This document shows, piece by piece, positions 1-8,715 of a stretch of 64,000 nt of DNA. The notes under the pieces were generated by a model, which was not told where the DNA came from, searched no databases, and saw nothing but the letters and a program-made list of their open reading frames with translations. A program made the translations under genes and the position numbers. Each line of letters begins with the position of its first letter. Position 1 is the stretch's first letter. Source of the DNA: RYN-133 sp963785425 (lineage in GTDB: Bacteria; Actinomycetota; Actinomycetes; Mycobacteriales; Jatrophihabitantaceae); contig CAWAVG010000002.1 of the NCBI GenBank assembly GCA_963785425.1, forward strand, positions 620,001-684,000. The letters are read 5' to 3'.

Positions 1-420
1 TACCAACCGACGTTCCTGTACGAGTCGCTGTGGGACATCGCGATCGCCCTGCTGGTGCTCTACCTCGACCGGCGGCTGCGCCTGGGCCGTGGCAACGTCA
101 TGGCGCTGTACGTCATGGGTTACACGGCGGGCCGGGTGTGGATCGAGGCGCTGCGCACCGACCACGCCAACCACATCCTCGGACTGCGGCTGAACGTGTG
201 GACCAGCATCATCGTGTTCGCGTTGGCGCTGGTCTGGTTCGTGCGGCACGGCGCCTTCCACGCCGAACGCGAGACGAGTCCGTACACCGGCGACCGGCAG
301 CCGCACGATGCCGAACCACACAGCGACGAGCCGCGCGATTCCGAACAACGACACGACGACGGACGAGGCGGCGACGGCGAACGGAAGGAGGACCCGGTCG
401 ATGTCGGATCGGACGAGTGA
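1..420 (+). CDS. lgt: Prolipoprotein diacylglyceryl transferase, C-terminal part
   Basis: Lgt moves a diacylglyceryl group from phosphatidylglycerol to the lipobox cysteine of prolipoproteins in the cytoplasmic membrane. The window opens inside the gene; 139 codons are visible. Seen: a QPTFLYESLWD-like stretch at the very start, then GRVWIEALRTD and LRLNVWTSI, which match the last conserved blocks of Lgt, and a final membrane segment (IIVFALALVWFV). The last 50 or so residues are a hydrophilic tail rich in Asp, Glu, Arg and His, a common variable extension in actinobacterial Lgt. The 3' end overlaps the next gene by 20 bases. The start lies outside the window. Confidence 0.9.
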   Translation, partial: YQPTFLYESLWDIAIALLVLYLDRRLRLGRGNVMALYVMGYTAGRVWIEALRTDHANHILGLRLNVWTSIIVFALALVWFVRHGAFHAERETSPYTGDRQPHDAEPHSDEPRDSEQRHDDGRGGDGERKEDPVDVGSDE

Positions 421-1144
421 GCTGATCGGCGACCTGCCCGAGCAGCCAAAGGCCGAGGTCCACCACGACCATCGGGACGTCAGCGGTGGCTGGCTTCGCC
501 CGACGGTGTTCGGGATGATGGACGGTCTCGTGTCGAACTTCGCGCTGATCGCCGGTGTCGCAGGCGCGAGTGCGTCTACGTCGCAGGTGTCGCTGGCCGG
601 CGTCGCCGGACTGGTCGGGGGCGCCTTCTCGATGGCCACCGGCGAGTACATCTCGGTGCAGAGCCAGAACGAGTCGACGCAGGCCGAACTCGAGGTCGAG
701 TTGCACGAACTGCGCAACAACGCCGAGGCCGAGCAGGCTGAGCTCACGCAGATGTACATCTCGCGAGGCGTCGACCCCGAGACAGCCGGCAAGGTCGCCG
801 AGCAGCTCTCTCGCGATCCCGAGCAGGCGCTGTTGATCCACGCGCAGGAGGAGCTCGGCGTCGACCCGACCCAGTTGCCGAGTCCGTGGACGGCCGCGGG
901 TTCGTCGCTGGCGTCGTTCAGCGTCGGTGCCCTGCTGCCGCTGTTGCCGTACGTGCTCGGCGCCACCACCCTCGCGATCTCGGTCGTCGTGGCGGTGCTC
1001 GCGCTGTTCCTCGCCGGTGCGTTGTCCGCCCGGTTCACCAACCGGTCGTGGGTCTTCGCCGGCACCCGTCAGCTTGTGCTGGGCGTCATCGCCGCGGCCG
1101 TCACGTTCGGCATCGGCACGCTGTTCCACGTCTCGACCGGCTAG
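401..1144 (+). CDS. VIT1/CCC1-family Fe2+/Mn2+ transporter
   Basis: A 247-residue integral membrane protein of the VIT1/CCC1 family, which moves ferrous iron or manganese out of the cytosol. Seen: the family hallmark DGLVSNFALIAGVAGA in the first membrane helix, the GAFSMATGEYISVQSQNE segment typical of helix 2 and its exit, a charged Glu-rich cytoplasmic stretch of about 75 residues (the metal-binding region in characterised members), and three C-terminal hydrophobic helices. I chose ATG 401 because GGAGGA lies just upstream; an in-frame ATG at 308 would bury the start inside lgt. The substrate cannot be read from sequence. Confidence 0.85.
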   Translation: MSDRTSELIGDLPEQPKAEVHHDHRDVSGGWLRPTVFGMMDGLVSNFALIAGVAGASASTSQVSLAGVAGLVGGAFSMATGEYISVQSQNESTQAELEVELHELRNNAEAEQAELTQMYISRGVDPETAGKVAEQLSRDPEQALLIHAQEELGVDPTQLPSPWTAAGSSLASFSVGALLPLLPYVLGATTLAISVVVAVLALFLAGALSARFTNRSWVFAGTRQLVLGVIAAAVTFGIGTLFHVSTG

Positions 1145-1167
1145 CACCGCCCGATATCGGGGGGTTA

Positions 1168-1195
1168 GGCCCGTTGCGGCGCGCCGCAGCGGGCC
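1168..1195. terminator. Hairpin between the VIT transporter and the MMPL gene
   Basis: Two 13-base arms (1168-1180 and 1183-1195) pair with one G-T wobble around a 2-base loop. It lies 24 bases after the transporter stop and 14 bases before the MMPL start. No U-run follows, as is usual for high-GC actinobacterial terminators. Confidence 0.55.
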
Positions 1196-1209
1196 GATTG
1201 AATCGCCGG

Positions 1210-3363
1210 ATGCAGCGCTGGGCACATTTCGTACTACGCCATCGCCGATGGGTGATCGCGTTCTGGTTCCTCGTAATCGTGGCCGGCGCTGCCATCTCGA
1301 GCACCGTGTCGAACCGGCTCACGATCGACTTCTCGCTGCCCGGTCAACCCGGTACCGAGACCGCAGCCAAGATCAAGCAGCTGTTCGGGAACGGCGGTGA
1401 CACCAGCCCGTACGTGGTGACGGTAACGATGCCGTCGGGCCAGACGATCACCGGGCACGAGGCCGAGGTGGCGAAGACCTTCGACGCCATCACCAAGGCG
1501 AACCCGCAGCTGCGCGTAGTCGACGAGGCGAACACCGGCGACAAGGCGTTCCGCACGCCGAAGGACGACCGGACGGCCTACGCACTGGCGTTCTACCGGT
1601 TCAACCCGTCGCCGACCGGAGTGCTGCCCACCGACGCGATCCGCACGGCTGCCGACGCGGCCAAACCGGCCGGCGCAACCGTCGGAGTCACCGGCGAAGA
1701 CGCGCTCGCGGTCGGCAACCAGGGCGACAGCGGTCCGGGCGTCCTCGGCGAGACCTTGCTCGGCGCGGTCGGCGCGCTGGTCGTGCTGGCGTTCGTGTTC
1801 GGTTCGCTGCTTGCCTTCTTGCCGCTCGTCGTCGCTGCGGCGTCCATCCTCGGCACGTTCATCCTGTTATGGCCGATCACTTATGCCACCGACGTGTCAT
1901 TCATCGTCGAGTTCCTCATCGCGCTCGTGGGCCTCGGTGTCGCGATCGACTACTCGTTGCTCGTCGTGACGCGCTGGCGCGAGGAACGCGACCACGGCCG
2001 CGACAACGAGGAGGCCGTTGTCGTGGCCATGCAGACCGCCGGCCATGCCGTCCTGTTCAGCGGCGTGACGGTCGCGATCGGGCTGCTTGCACTGATCGTG
2101 CTGCCGGTGCCGTTCATGCGCAGCATGGGCTACGGCGGCGCGCTGATCCCACTTGCCAGTGTGATCACGACGCTCAGCCTGACGCCCGCGATCCTCGGCG
2201 GGATCGGCCCGCGCATCGACTGGCCGAAGCTGCGGCACGAGAATCGTGCGAGCCGCGCGTGGAGCGGATGGGCCCGCGCAGTCGTGCGTCGTCGCTGGTT
2301 CGCGGCGGGCGCAGCGTTCGTCGCGCTCGGCGTGCTCGTCGTCGCCCTGTTCGGCGTGAAGATCGGGCAGGCGTCGTCCGGCTCGCTGGCGAGCAGCGGT
2401 CCGGCTTACGAAGCGCTGAAGACATTGCGAGACGGCGGGGTGTCGACCGGCGTGCTCACCCCGATTGAAGTGTTGGTCACGACCGACGATGCCGAGTCGA
2501 CCGCAACCGCTTTGGCCAAGATCGAAGGCGTCGCGCACGCGTTCGTCCCCAGCGGATCGAGCAGCAACCGCGACGGTGAGAGCGTCGTCGTGCTGCAACC
2601 TGCGTACGAGACCGTGAACTCCAAAACCGTCGGCGTGGTCACTCGGGTGAAGGACGCAGCCGCGAACCTGCCCGGGGTCATCGGGATCACCGGACTCGGC
2701 GCGGCGCAGATCGACTTCCTACATGCCGTCTACGGCAACTTCCCGCTGATGCTCGCGATCATCGCCGTCCTGACGTTCTTGTTACTGGTGCGCGCGTTCC
2801 GGTCACTGCTGCTGCCGCTCAAGGCCGTGCTGCTGAACCTGTTGTCATTGGCTGCGACGCTCGGCGCGATGGTCCTGTTCTGGCAGGACGGGCACGGCTC
2901 GAACGCGATCTTCGGCATCGCGGCGACCGGCGCGGTCACGTTCTGGATCCCGCTCATGGTGTTCGCGTTCTTGTTCGGGCTCTCGATGGACTACGAGGTG
3001 TTCATCCTGTCCCGCGTGCGAGAGGAGTACGACGGCGCGAAATCGACCGACGCCGCAGTGATCGAGGGGATCGGACGCACCGGTCGGCTGGTGACCTGCG
3101 CGGCGCTCATCCTGTTCCTCGCGTTCAGCGCGCTCGCGTCAGGTCCGGGGACGGATCTCAAGACGCTGGCCACCGGTCTGGGCATCGGCATCCTGCTCGA
3201 CGCCACCATCGTCCGCTCGCTGCTCGTCCCGTCCCTCGTGTCGTTGTTCGGCAAGTGGAACTGGTACCTGCCGGCCGGGTTCGCGAAGCTGATGCGGGTC
3301 GCGCCGTCGACACCGCACCCCGAACCGGCGCGTGGACCTCGCGAACCGCAGCCGAGCAGCTGA
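1210..3363 (+). CDS. MMPL-family RND transporter
   Basis: A 717-residue proton-driven exporter of the MMPL branch of the RND superfamily; characterised relatives move lipids or drugs across the cytoplasmic membrane. Seen: an N-terminal helix after RWVIAFW, a periplasmic domain (about residues 40-170), then five to six membrane helices including the conserved VGLGVAIDYSLLVVTRWREE block; a second periplasmic domain and a second helix bundle follow, with FLFGLSMDYEVFILSRVREE, the paired motif carrying the proton-relay residues. ATG 1210 was chosen because hydrophobic family similarity begins there; the frame is open further upstream but overlaps the VIT gene. There is no clear Shine-Dalgarno. 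The substrate is unknown. Confidence 0.88.
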   Translation: MQRWAHFVLRHRRWVIAFWFLVIVAGAAISSTVSNRLTIDFSLPGQPGTETAAKIKQLFGNGGDTSPYVVTVTMPSGQTITGHEAEVAKTFDAITKANPQLRVVDEANTGDKAFRTPKDDRTAYALAFYRFNPSPTGVLPTDAIRTAADAAKPAGATVGVTGEDALAVGNQGDSGPGVLGETLLGAVGALVVLAFVFGSLLAFLPLVVAAASILGTFILLWPITYATDVSFIVEFLIALVGLGVAIDYSLLVVTRWREERDHGRDNEEAVVVAMQTAGHAVLFSGVTVAIGLLALIVLPVPFMRSMGYGGALIPLASVITTLSLTPAILGGIGPRIDWPKLRHENRASRAWSGWARAVVRRRWFAAGAAFVALGVLVVALFGVKIGQASSGSLASSGPAYEALKTLRDGGVSTGVLTPIEVLVTTDDAESTATALAKIEGVAHAFVPSGSSSNRDGESVVVLQPAYETVNSKTVGVVTRVKDAAANLPGVIGITGLGAAQIDFLHAVYGNFPLMLAIIAVLTFLLLVRAFRSLLLPLKAVLLNLLSLAATLGAMVLFWQDGHGSNAIFGIAATGAVTFWIPLMVFAFLFGLSMDYEVFILSRVREEYDGAKSTDAAVIEGIGRTGRLVTCAALILFLAFSALASGPGTDLKTLATGLGIGILLDATIVRSLLVPSLVSLFGKWNWYLPAGFAKLMRVAPSTPHPEPARGPREPQPSS

Positions 3364-3372
3364 CTCTTGTCG

Positions 3373-3392
3373 TACCGACCGGTCGGTCGGTA
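3373..3392. promoter_or_regulatory. Palindromic operator, probably for the TetR regulator
   Basis: ACCGACCGGTCGGT (3374-3387) is a perfect 14-base palindrome. An overlapping inverted repeat, TACCGACC (3373-3380) and GGTCGGTA (3385-3392), is spaced by 4 bases. Both sit directly upstream of, and touch, the -10 box of the kinase gene, whose operon encodes a TetR regulator at 5649. Symmetric operators of this size are typical of TetR proteins; assignment to this particular regulator is inference. Confidence 0.65.
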
Positions 3393-3396
3393 GGGT
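3391..3396 (+). promoter_or_regulatory. -10 box (TAGGGT) of a leaderless promoter
   Basis: TAGGGT is followed by 7 bases and then the ATG at 3404. This spacing puts the transcript start at or next to the start codon. The operator palindrome overlaps its first bases, so a bound repressor would block RNA polymerase. Confidence 0.55.
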
Positions 3397-3403
3397 CGCG
3401 GGC

Positions 3404-4423
3404 ATGGCGGAGCTGCCCGGGGTCGACCTCGACGCACTGGCCCGGTGGCTCGATACCGAACAGCCCGGGCTGCGCACCGGCGAGCTGAGCGGTGAGGTCA
3501 TCGCCGGGGGGAAGTCGAACCTGACCTACCGCATCACCGACGGCAGCTCAGCGTGGGCACTGCGCCGGCCACCGCTCGCGCACGTGCTGCCGACCGCACA
3601 CGACATGGCGCGCGAGTACACCGTGATGAGTGCCCTCGGCCCGACCGACGTCCCGGTGCCGCAGACCCTCGCGTTGTGCACCGACACCGACGTGCTCGGC
3701 GCGAACTTCTACGTGATGTCGTTCGTCGACGGCATCGTGCTCGACCGTCCCGACGCCATCGCCAGGCTGACCCCGGACCTGGCCCGCAGCACCTGCGACC
3801 AGCTGATGGACACCCTCGTGGTACTTCACGGCGTCGATCCCGCCTCTGTCGGGCTCGGCGAGTTCGGGCGTCCCGACGGCTTCCTGGCACGTCAGGTAAA
3901 GCGGTGGTCGCAGCAGTGGCAGGCGAACGAGACCGAGCCTCGCCCGATGTTGCCGGCACTGCTGGACAAGCTCGCCGGCACGATGCCCGCGCAATCGCGT
4001 TCGGGCATCGTCCACGGCGACTACCGCCTCACCAACGTGATGTACGCGCCCGACCTGTCCGGGATCGCGGCCGTGGTCGACTGGGAGATGGCGACCCTCG
4101 GCGACCCGCTGACCGACGTCGGCCTGCTTGTCGTCTACCAGACCCTGTCGGCCGAGGACGACGGCGTCATGCCACGGATGAGCCCGGCCGACGGCTTCCC
4201 GACGGCGGACGAACTCGTCAGGCGGTACGCGGCCGACTCCGACCGTGACCTGAGCGATCTCGACTGGTACGTGGCGCTGGGCTACTTCAAGCTCGCGGTC
4301 ATCTCCGAGGGCATCCACAACCGCTATCTGCAGGGCAAGACGGTCGGCGAGGGCTTCAGCCACTTCGGCGACTCCGTCCCGCGCCTGCTCGACACCGCGC
4401 TGCTCACCCTCGCGGCCCGCTAG
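3404..4423 (+). CDS. Phosphotransferase, APH/ACAD10-11 kinase type
   Basis: A 339-residue aminoglycoside-phosphotransferase-fold enzyme. Seen: a glycine-containing N-lobe (EVIAGGKSNLTYRI), the catalytic loop GIVHGDYRLTNVMY with the HGD and Asn residues, and the metal-binding VVDWEMATLGDP. This subfamily, with WALRRPP and a final FSHFGDSVPRLL-like end, is the one fused to or paired with acyl-CoA dehydrogenases in ACAD10/ACAD11. LvaA of Pseudomonas levulinate catabolism is a related kinase that phosphorylates 4-hydroxyacyl-CoA. The next gene, 8 bases downstream, is an acyl-CoA dehydrogenase of the matching type. A 4-hydroxyacyl-CoA substrate is inference. It starts at a leaderless ATG. Confidence 0.85.
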   Translation: MAELPGVDLDALARWLDTEQPGLRTGELSGEVIAGGKSNLTYRITDGSSAWALRRPPLAHVLPTAHDMAREYTVMSALGPTDVPVPQTLALCTDTDVLGANFYVMSFVDGIVLDRPDAIARLTPDLARSTCDQLMDTLVVLHGVDPASVGLGEFGRPDGFLARQVKRWSQQWQANETEPRPMLPALLDKLAGTMPAQSRSGIVHGDYRLTNVMYAPDLSGIAAVVDWEMATLGDPLTDVGLLVVYQTLSAEDDGVMPRMSPADGFPTADELVRRYAADSDRDLSDLDWYVALGYFKLAVISEGIHNRYLQGKTVGEGFSHFGDSVPRLLDTALLTLAAR

Positions 4424-4431
4424 GAGACACG

Positions 4432-5652
4432 ATGGACTTCCGGCACAGCGAACGATCACTGGAGCTGCAGGAACAGGTACGCCGGTTCCTCGACAACCAC
4501 GTCTACCCCGCCGAGCACGACTTCGAGCGCGAGGTCGCCGAGAACCGCGCGAAAGGCGATCCGTTCCGCACACCCGCCGCACTCGGCGGCCTGAAGCAGG
4601 CCGCGCGCGAGCAAGGGTTGTGGAATCTCTTCCTGCCTGACGAGAAGTACGGCGCCGGCCTGTCCGTGCTCGACTACGCGCCGATCGCCGAGCTTTCCGG
4701 CCGATCGGTGGCCATCGCGCCGGAGGCGATGAACTGCTCGGCGCCGGACACCGGGAACATGGAGTTGCTCGCCATGTTCGCCTCCGACGAGCAGGTCGCG
4801 CAGTGGCTGCGCCCGCTCCTCGACGGCGAGATCCGCTCCTGCTTCTCGATGACCGAGCCGGCAGTCGCCTCGTCGGACGCCACGAACATCGCCACGACGA
4901 TCACCCGCGACGGCGACAGTTACGTGGTGAACGGACGCAAGTGGTGGTCGACCGGCGCGCTTCGTCCCGAGTGCAAGGTCGCGATCGTGATGGGCGTCAG
5001 CGACCCGGACGCACCACGGCACGCGCGGCACTCGATGATCCTGGTGCCGCTCGACACCCCCGGTGTGACGATCGAACGGTCCACGACGGTGTACGGCTAC
5101 GACGACGGGCCGCACGGCGGTCACGGCGTCATCAACTACGACCACGTGCGGGTTCCGGCGGCGAACCTGCTCGGCCCGCAGGGTGGTGGGTTCATGATGG
5201 CGCAGGCCCGGCTCGGCCCCGGTCGCATCCACCACTGCATGCGGAGCCTCGGCATGGCCGAGCGCGCGCTCGAGCTGATGTGCGCGCGGGCCGTCTCACG
5301 CACGGCGTTCGGTAAGACGATCGCCGAGCAGGGCGTCGTGCGCGAGTGGATCGCCGAGTCACGGCTCGCGATCGACCAGGCACGATTGCTCGTCCTCAAT
5401 GCGGCGTGGTTGATCGACACTGTCGGTGCAGCCAAGGCGCGCACCGAGATCGCCGCGATCAAGGTCGCCGCCCCGCGCGCCGCGCTGTACGTGGTCGACA
5501 AGGCCGTGCAGACCTACGGCGCCGCCGGCGTCTCCGGCGACGCACCGCTCGCCGCGATGTGGGCCGCACTGCGCACGCTGCGTCTCGCCGACGGGCCGGA
5601 CGAGGTGCACCTGCGCTCGCTGGCCCGCGAGGAGCTGCGGAAGATCTCGTGA
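4432..5652 (+). CDS. Acyl-CoA dehydrogenase, ACAD10/11-like
   Basis: A 406-residue FAD enzyme of full family length. Seen: an N-terminal helical domain, the SCFSMTEPAVASSDATNI FAD/substrate block that is characteristic of the ACAD10/11-like subfamily, a beta domain with GRKWWSTGA, and a C-terminal helical domain with QTYGAAGVSGDAP and RLADGPDEVHLRSLA, where the catalytic acid of this subfamily is expected. AGGAG lies 7 bases before the ATG. It is co-transcribed with the kinase upstream and overlaps the TetR start. In LvaA/LvaC-type pathways the kinase and dehydrogenase-like enzyme together remove a 4-hydroxyl group; the same job here is inferred from pairing. Confidence 0.88.
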   Translation: MDFRHSERSLELQEQVRRFLDNHVYPAEHDFEREVAENRAKGDPFRTPAALGGLKQAAREQGLWNLFLPDEKYGAGLSVLDYAPIAELSGRSVAIAPEAMNCSAPDTGNMELLAMFASDEQVAQWLRPLLDGEIRSCFSMTEPAVASSDATNIATTITRDGDSYVVNGRKWWSTGALRPECKVAIVMGVSDPDAPRHARHSMILVPLDTPGVTIERSTTVYGYDDGPHGGHGVINYDHVRVPAANLLGPQGGGFMMAQARLGPGRIHHCMRSLGMAERALELMCARAVSRTAFGKTIAEQGVVREWIAESRLAIDQARLLVLNAAWLIDTVGAAKARTEIAAIKVAAPRAALYVVDKAVQTYGAAGVSGDAPLAAMWAALRTLRLADGPDEVHLRSLAREELRKIS

Positions 5653-6242
5653 CCGCGACGACGGCGAGCACGGCCACTGCCCGCGAACGCATCCTGGCCG
5701 CAGCGGTTGATCTGTTCGCGACCCAGGGCTACGACGCCACGTCGGTGACCCAGGTGATCGACCGCGCCGGCCTCACGAAGGGCGGCTTCTACCACCATTT
5801 CGCCAGCAAGGACACGCTGCTCTACGAGGTGTACGGCGATCTGATCACCCGCCAGCTCGAGCGCATGGACGCCATCGTCGCGCGACGGCTCCCGCCTGCC
5901 GAAACGCTTCGCACCCTCATCGTCGACCTCGTCGAGTCGACCGCCTCGTCGGCTCAGCAGGCGATGGTGTTCTGGCGCGAGCTGCACCGCCTCGGTGACG
6001 AGCACACGGCGGCCTACCGGTCGGCCCGGCGCCGTTATCACGACGCCGTGCGTAAGGTCATCCGCGCCGGGCAGGCGTCGGGGGAGTTCTCGCAGGTCGC
6101 ATCGGCCGACACCATCACGTTCACGATCTTCGGCGTCATCAACGAGCTGCCGCTGTGGTATCGCCCGTCCGGGCGGAAGAAGCCGACGCAGATCGCGACA
6201 GAGATCGCCGACTTCGTCCTTGCCGGATTGGAGAATCGCTGA
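5649..6242 (+). CDS. TetR-family transcriptional regulator
   Basis: A 197-residue one-component regulator. The N-terminal helix-turn-helix spans about residues 10-57: ARERILAAAVDLFATQGYDA, then TSVTQVIDRAGLTKGGFYHH and FASKDTLLYEVY, all classic TetR. The remainder is a helical ligand-binding domain ending FVLAGLENR. GTG 5649 overlaps the dehydrogenase stop (GTGA). Acyl-CoA catabolic operons in actinobacteria are commonly repressed by a local TetR that releases DNA on binding an acyl-CoA. The palindrome at 3373-3392 is the obvious candidate operator, so autoregulation is likely. Confidence 0.9.
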   Translation: MTATTASTATARERILAAAVDLFATQGYDATSVTQVIDRAGLTKGGFYHHFASKDTLLYEVYGDLITRQLERMDAIVARRLPPAETLRTLIVDLVESTASSAQQAMVFWRELHRLGDEHTAAYRSARRRYHDAVRKVIRAGQASGEFSQVASADTITFTIFGVINELPLWYRPSGRKKPTQIATEIADFVLAGLENR

Positions 6243-6243
6243 C

Positions 6244-7197
6244 ATGGGCTGGGGATTGACGATCCCGAACATCGGGACTCCGCTGCTCGACCACGAAGCG
6301 CTCGTGCGGCAGTTGCCGCAGTGGGGCTACACCGACGCGTGGTCGGCCGAGACAGCCGGTACGGACGCGTTCGTACCGCTTGCGCTCGCTTCGACCTGGG
6401 AGCCGACGTTGCGGCTCGGCACCGCGATCGTCCCCGCCTTCACCCGCGGCCCTGCGCTGATCGCCATGTCGGCGGCGACGATGGCCACCGCGGCGCCGGG
6501 ACGCTTCGTGCTCGGCCTGGGCACGTCCAGCCCCGTGATCGTGGGCAACTGGAACGGCATCGCGTTCGACGAGCCGTACAAGAAAGCGCGCGACGTACTG
6601 CGGATCGTGAAGCGGGCGCTCGCCGGCGAGCGGGTCGACGGCACCTTCGACACCGTCACGGTCAAGCGGTTCAAGCTCGAGCAGGCGCCTGCGCAGCCGC
6701 CGCCGGTGATGCTGGCCGCGCTGCGTCCGCAGATGCTGCGCCTGGCCGGCCGCGAGGCCGACGGTGCGATTCTCAACTGGCTCGCCTCGACCGACGTCGC
6801 CCAGTGCCTCGACGCGATCGGGACGCAGACCGAGACCGTGGCACGCATCTTCGTGTGCCCGACCGAGGACGCGAACTACGCACGCACGATGGGCCGGACG
6901 CTGATCTCGACCTATCTCACGGTGCCCGCCTACGCCGCGTTCCACGAGTGGCTCGGGCGCGGTGACCGGTTACGCGAGATGAACGAGAAATGGGCGGCGG
7001 GCGACCGCAAGGGTGCCGCGGCCGCCGTCCCTGACGACGTGGTCGATGCGCTCGTGCTGCATGGCTCGCCGGAATCGGTTCGCAATCAGGTGCAGGCCTA
7101 CCAGGACGCCGGAGTGACGACGCCGGTGATCGCCCTGCTGCCCACGCCCGACGCCGACGTGGCCGACATCGTCCGCAGACTCGGTAAGGGATCCTGA
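6244..7197 (+). CDS. LLM-class (luciferase-like) oxidoreductase, probably F420-dependent
   Basis: A 317-residue TIM-barrel protein of the bacterial luciferase-like family. Seen: GWGLTIPN at the N-terminus, GYTDAWSAETAGTDAFVPLA, LRLGTAIVPAFTRGPALIAM, and GRFVLGLGTSSPVIVGNWNG, the conserved blocks of the F420-using group. A C-terminal GSPESVRNQVQAYQDAGVTT matches the usual helix. It begins 1 base after the TetR stop, and its last base is the first base of the next ATG. It presumably performs one redox step on the operon's substrate; the use of F420 rather than FMN is a family-level inference. Confidence 0.85.
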   Translation: MGWGLTIPNIGTPLLDHEALVRQLPQWGYTDAWSAETAGTDAFVPLALASTWEPTLRLGTAIVPAFTRGPALIAMSAATMATAAPGRFVLGLGTSSPVIVGNWNGIAFDEPYKKARDVLRIVKRALAGERVDGTFDTVTVKRFKLEQAPAQPPPVMLAALRPQMLRLAGREADGAILNWLASTDVAQCLDAIGTQTETVARIFVCPTEDANYARTMGRTLISTYLTVPAYAAFHEWLGRGDRLREMNEKWAAGDRKGAAAAVPDDVVDALVLHGSPESVRNQVQAYQDAGVTTPVIALLPTPDADVADIVRRLGKGS

Positions 7198-7940
7198 TGG
7201 AACTCGGCGGGAAGGTCGCCGTGGTCACCGGCGCTGCAGGTGGCATCGGTTCGGGTCTGTGCGCCCGTTTCACGGCCGAGGGCGCAACCGTTGTCGGAGC
7301 GGACCGCGTTGCGCGGCACGGTATTCGGCAGTGCGACGTCACCGACGCGTATGCGGTGAAGACGCTGGTCGACGACGTGATCGCCGAGCACGGCGGCGTC
7401 GATCTCTTCTGCTCCAACGCCGGCATCACGACCGGCGTCGCGCTCGACGACCCCGACGACCTGTGGCACACGGCCTTCGAGATCAACACGATGGCGCACG
7501 TCTACGCGGCGCGTGCGGTCGTTCCGCACATGATCCAGCGCGGCTCGGGCTACCTGCTGAACACCGCCTCGGCCGCCGGCCTGCTCACTTCGCCCGGCGA
7601 TGCGCCGTACGCGGTCACCAAGCACGGCGCGGTCGCGTTCGCCGAGTGGCTGGCGATCACCTACGGCGACCGCGGGATCCGCGTCAGCGTGCTGTGCCCG
7701 ATGGGCGTCGCGACGCCGATGTTGATGGATCCGCTCGCTGCGGGAGACCCTGGTGCGCAGGCGGTCGCGAACTCGGGGGACATCGTGAGCGTCGAGCACG
7801 TCGTGGATCAGGTCGTCGCCGGGCTGCGCGACGAGCGGTTCCTGATCCTGCCGCATCCCGAGGTCGGTACGTTTTGGGCACAGAAGGCCGCCGAGCCCGA
7901 TCGATGGTTGGCCGGTATGCGCCGGCTCGTCAACAGATAG
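7197..7940 (+). CDS. Short-chain dehydrogenase/reductase (SDR)
   Basis: A 247-residue classical SDR that oxidises or reduces a hydroxyl/keto group with NAD(P). Seen: the nucleotide-binding VTGAAGGIGSG near the N-terminus, the CSNAGI form of the NNAG motif, and the active-site Ser in NTASAAGL followed by YAVTK (the Y-x3-K pair). The start codon overlaps the stop of the LLM gene, which shows translational coupling. The substrate is not known; the neighbours suggest an acyl chain intermediate. Confidence 0.87.
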   Translation: MELGGKVAVVTGAAGGIGSGLCARFTAEGATVVGADRVARHGIRQCDVTDAYAVKTLVDDVIAEHGGVDLFCSNAGITTGVALDDPDDLWHTAFEINTMAHVYAARAVVPHMIQRGSGYLLNTASAAGLLTSPGDAPYAVTKHGAVAFAEWLAITYGDRGIRVSVLCPMGVATPMLMDPLAAGDPGAQAVANSGDIVSVEHVVDQVVAGLRDERFLILPHPEVGTFWAQKAAEPDRWLAGMRRLVNR

Positions 7941-7950
7941 GAGACAACGA

Positions 7951-8715
7951 ATGCCAGGAGTGCAGGACCGGGTCGCGCTGGTGACCGGTGCCGCCCAGGG
8001 AATCGGAGCCGCCGTCGCCCAGCGACTGGCCGCCGACGGCGCGAAGGTCGGCGTTCTCGACCTGCAGCAGGAGGCGGCGCAGTCGGTGGCCGACGAGATC
8101 ACCTCGGCCGGCGGGACGGCGATCGGCCTCGGCGCCGACGTCTCGAAGCGCGAGCAGGTGCAGGCGGCTGTCGACCGGCTCGCCGGTGAGTTCGGCGGGC
8201 TGCACATCCTCGTCAACAACGCGGGCGTGTTGCGCGACAACCTGCTGTTCAAGATGAGCGACGACGACTGGACGCTGGTCATGGAGGTGCATCTGCGCGG
8301 CGCGTTCCTGTGCAGCCAGATCGCCCAGAAGCACATGGTCGGGGCCAAGTACGGCCGCATCGTCTGCATGTCGTCGACGTCCGCCCTGGGCAACCGCGGC
8401 CAGGCGAACTACTCGACCGCGAAGGCCGGGCTGCAGGGACTCACGAAGACGCTCGCGATCGAACTCGGCCCGTTCGGGGTCACCGCCAACGCCATCGCGC
8501 CCGGCTTCATCGAGACGGCGATGACGAAGGCGACCGCCGAACGGATCGGCACCACGATCGAGCAGATGCGCGAGGGTGTGGCCTCGGTCGTCCCGGTCCG
8601 CCGCGGCGGCGTGCCCGAGGACATCGCGAACACCGTGGCGTTCTTCGCCGGTGAGGAGTCCGGCTACGTGACCGGGCAGGTCATCTACGTCGACGGTGGT
8701 CGCGGGCTGCTCTGA
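7951..8715 (+). CDS. SDR, FabG-like 3-oxoacyl reductase
   Basis: A 254-residue SDR close to 3-oxoacyl-(ACP/CoA) reductases. Seen: VTGAAQGIGAAVAQRL, VNNAGVLRDNLLFKM, the active-site SSTSALGNRGQANYSTAKAG with Ser, Tyr and Lys, and a typical end VTGQVIYVDGGRGLL. AGGAG lies 7-8 bases upstream of the ATG. It is the last gene of the TetR-regulated operon; a 3-hydroxyacyl-CoA dehydrogenase role would fit an acyl-CoA degradation pathway. Its final 31 bases overlap the convergent gene on the other strand. Confidence 0.88.
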   Translation: MPGVQDRVALVTGAAQGIGAAVAQRLAADGAKVGVLDLQQEAAQSVADEITSAGGTAIGLGADVSKREQVQAAVDRLAGEFGGLHILVNNAGVLRDNLLFKMSDDDWTLVMEVHLRGAFLCSQIAQKHMVGAKYGRIVCMSSTSALGNRGQANYSTAKAGLQGLTKTLAIELGPFGVTANAIAPGFIETAMTKATAERIGTTIEQMREGVASVVPVRRGGVPEDIANTVAFFAGEESGYVTGQVIYVDGGRGLL

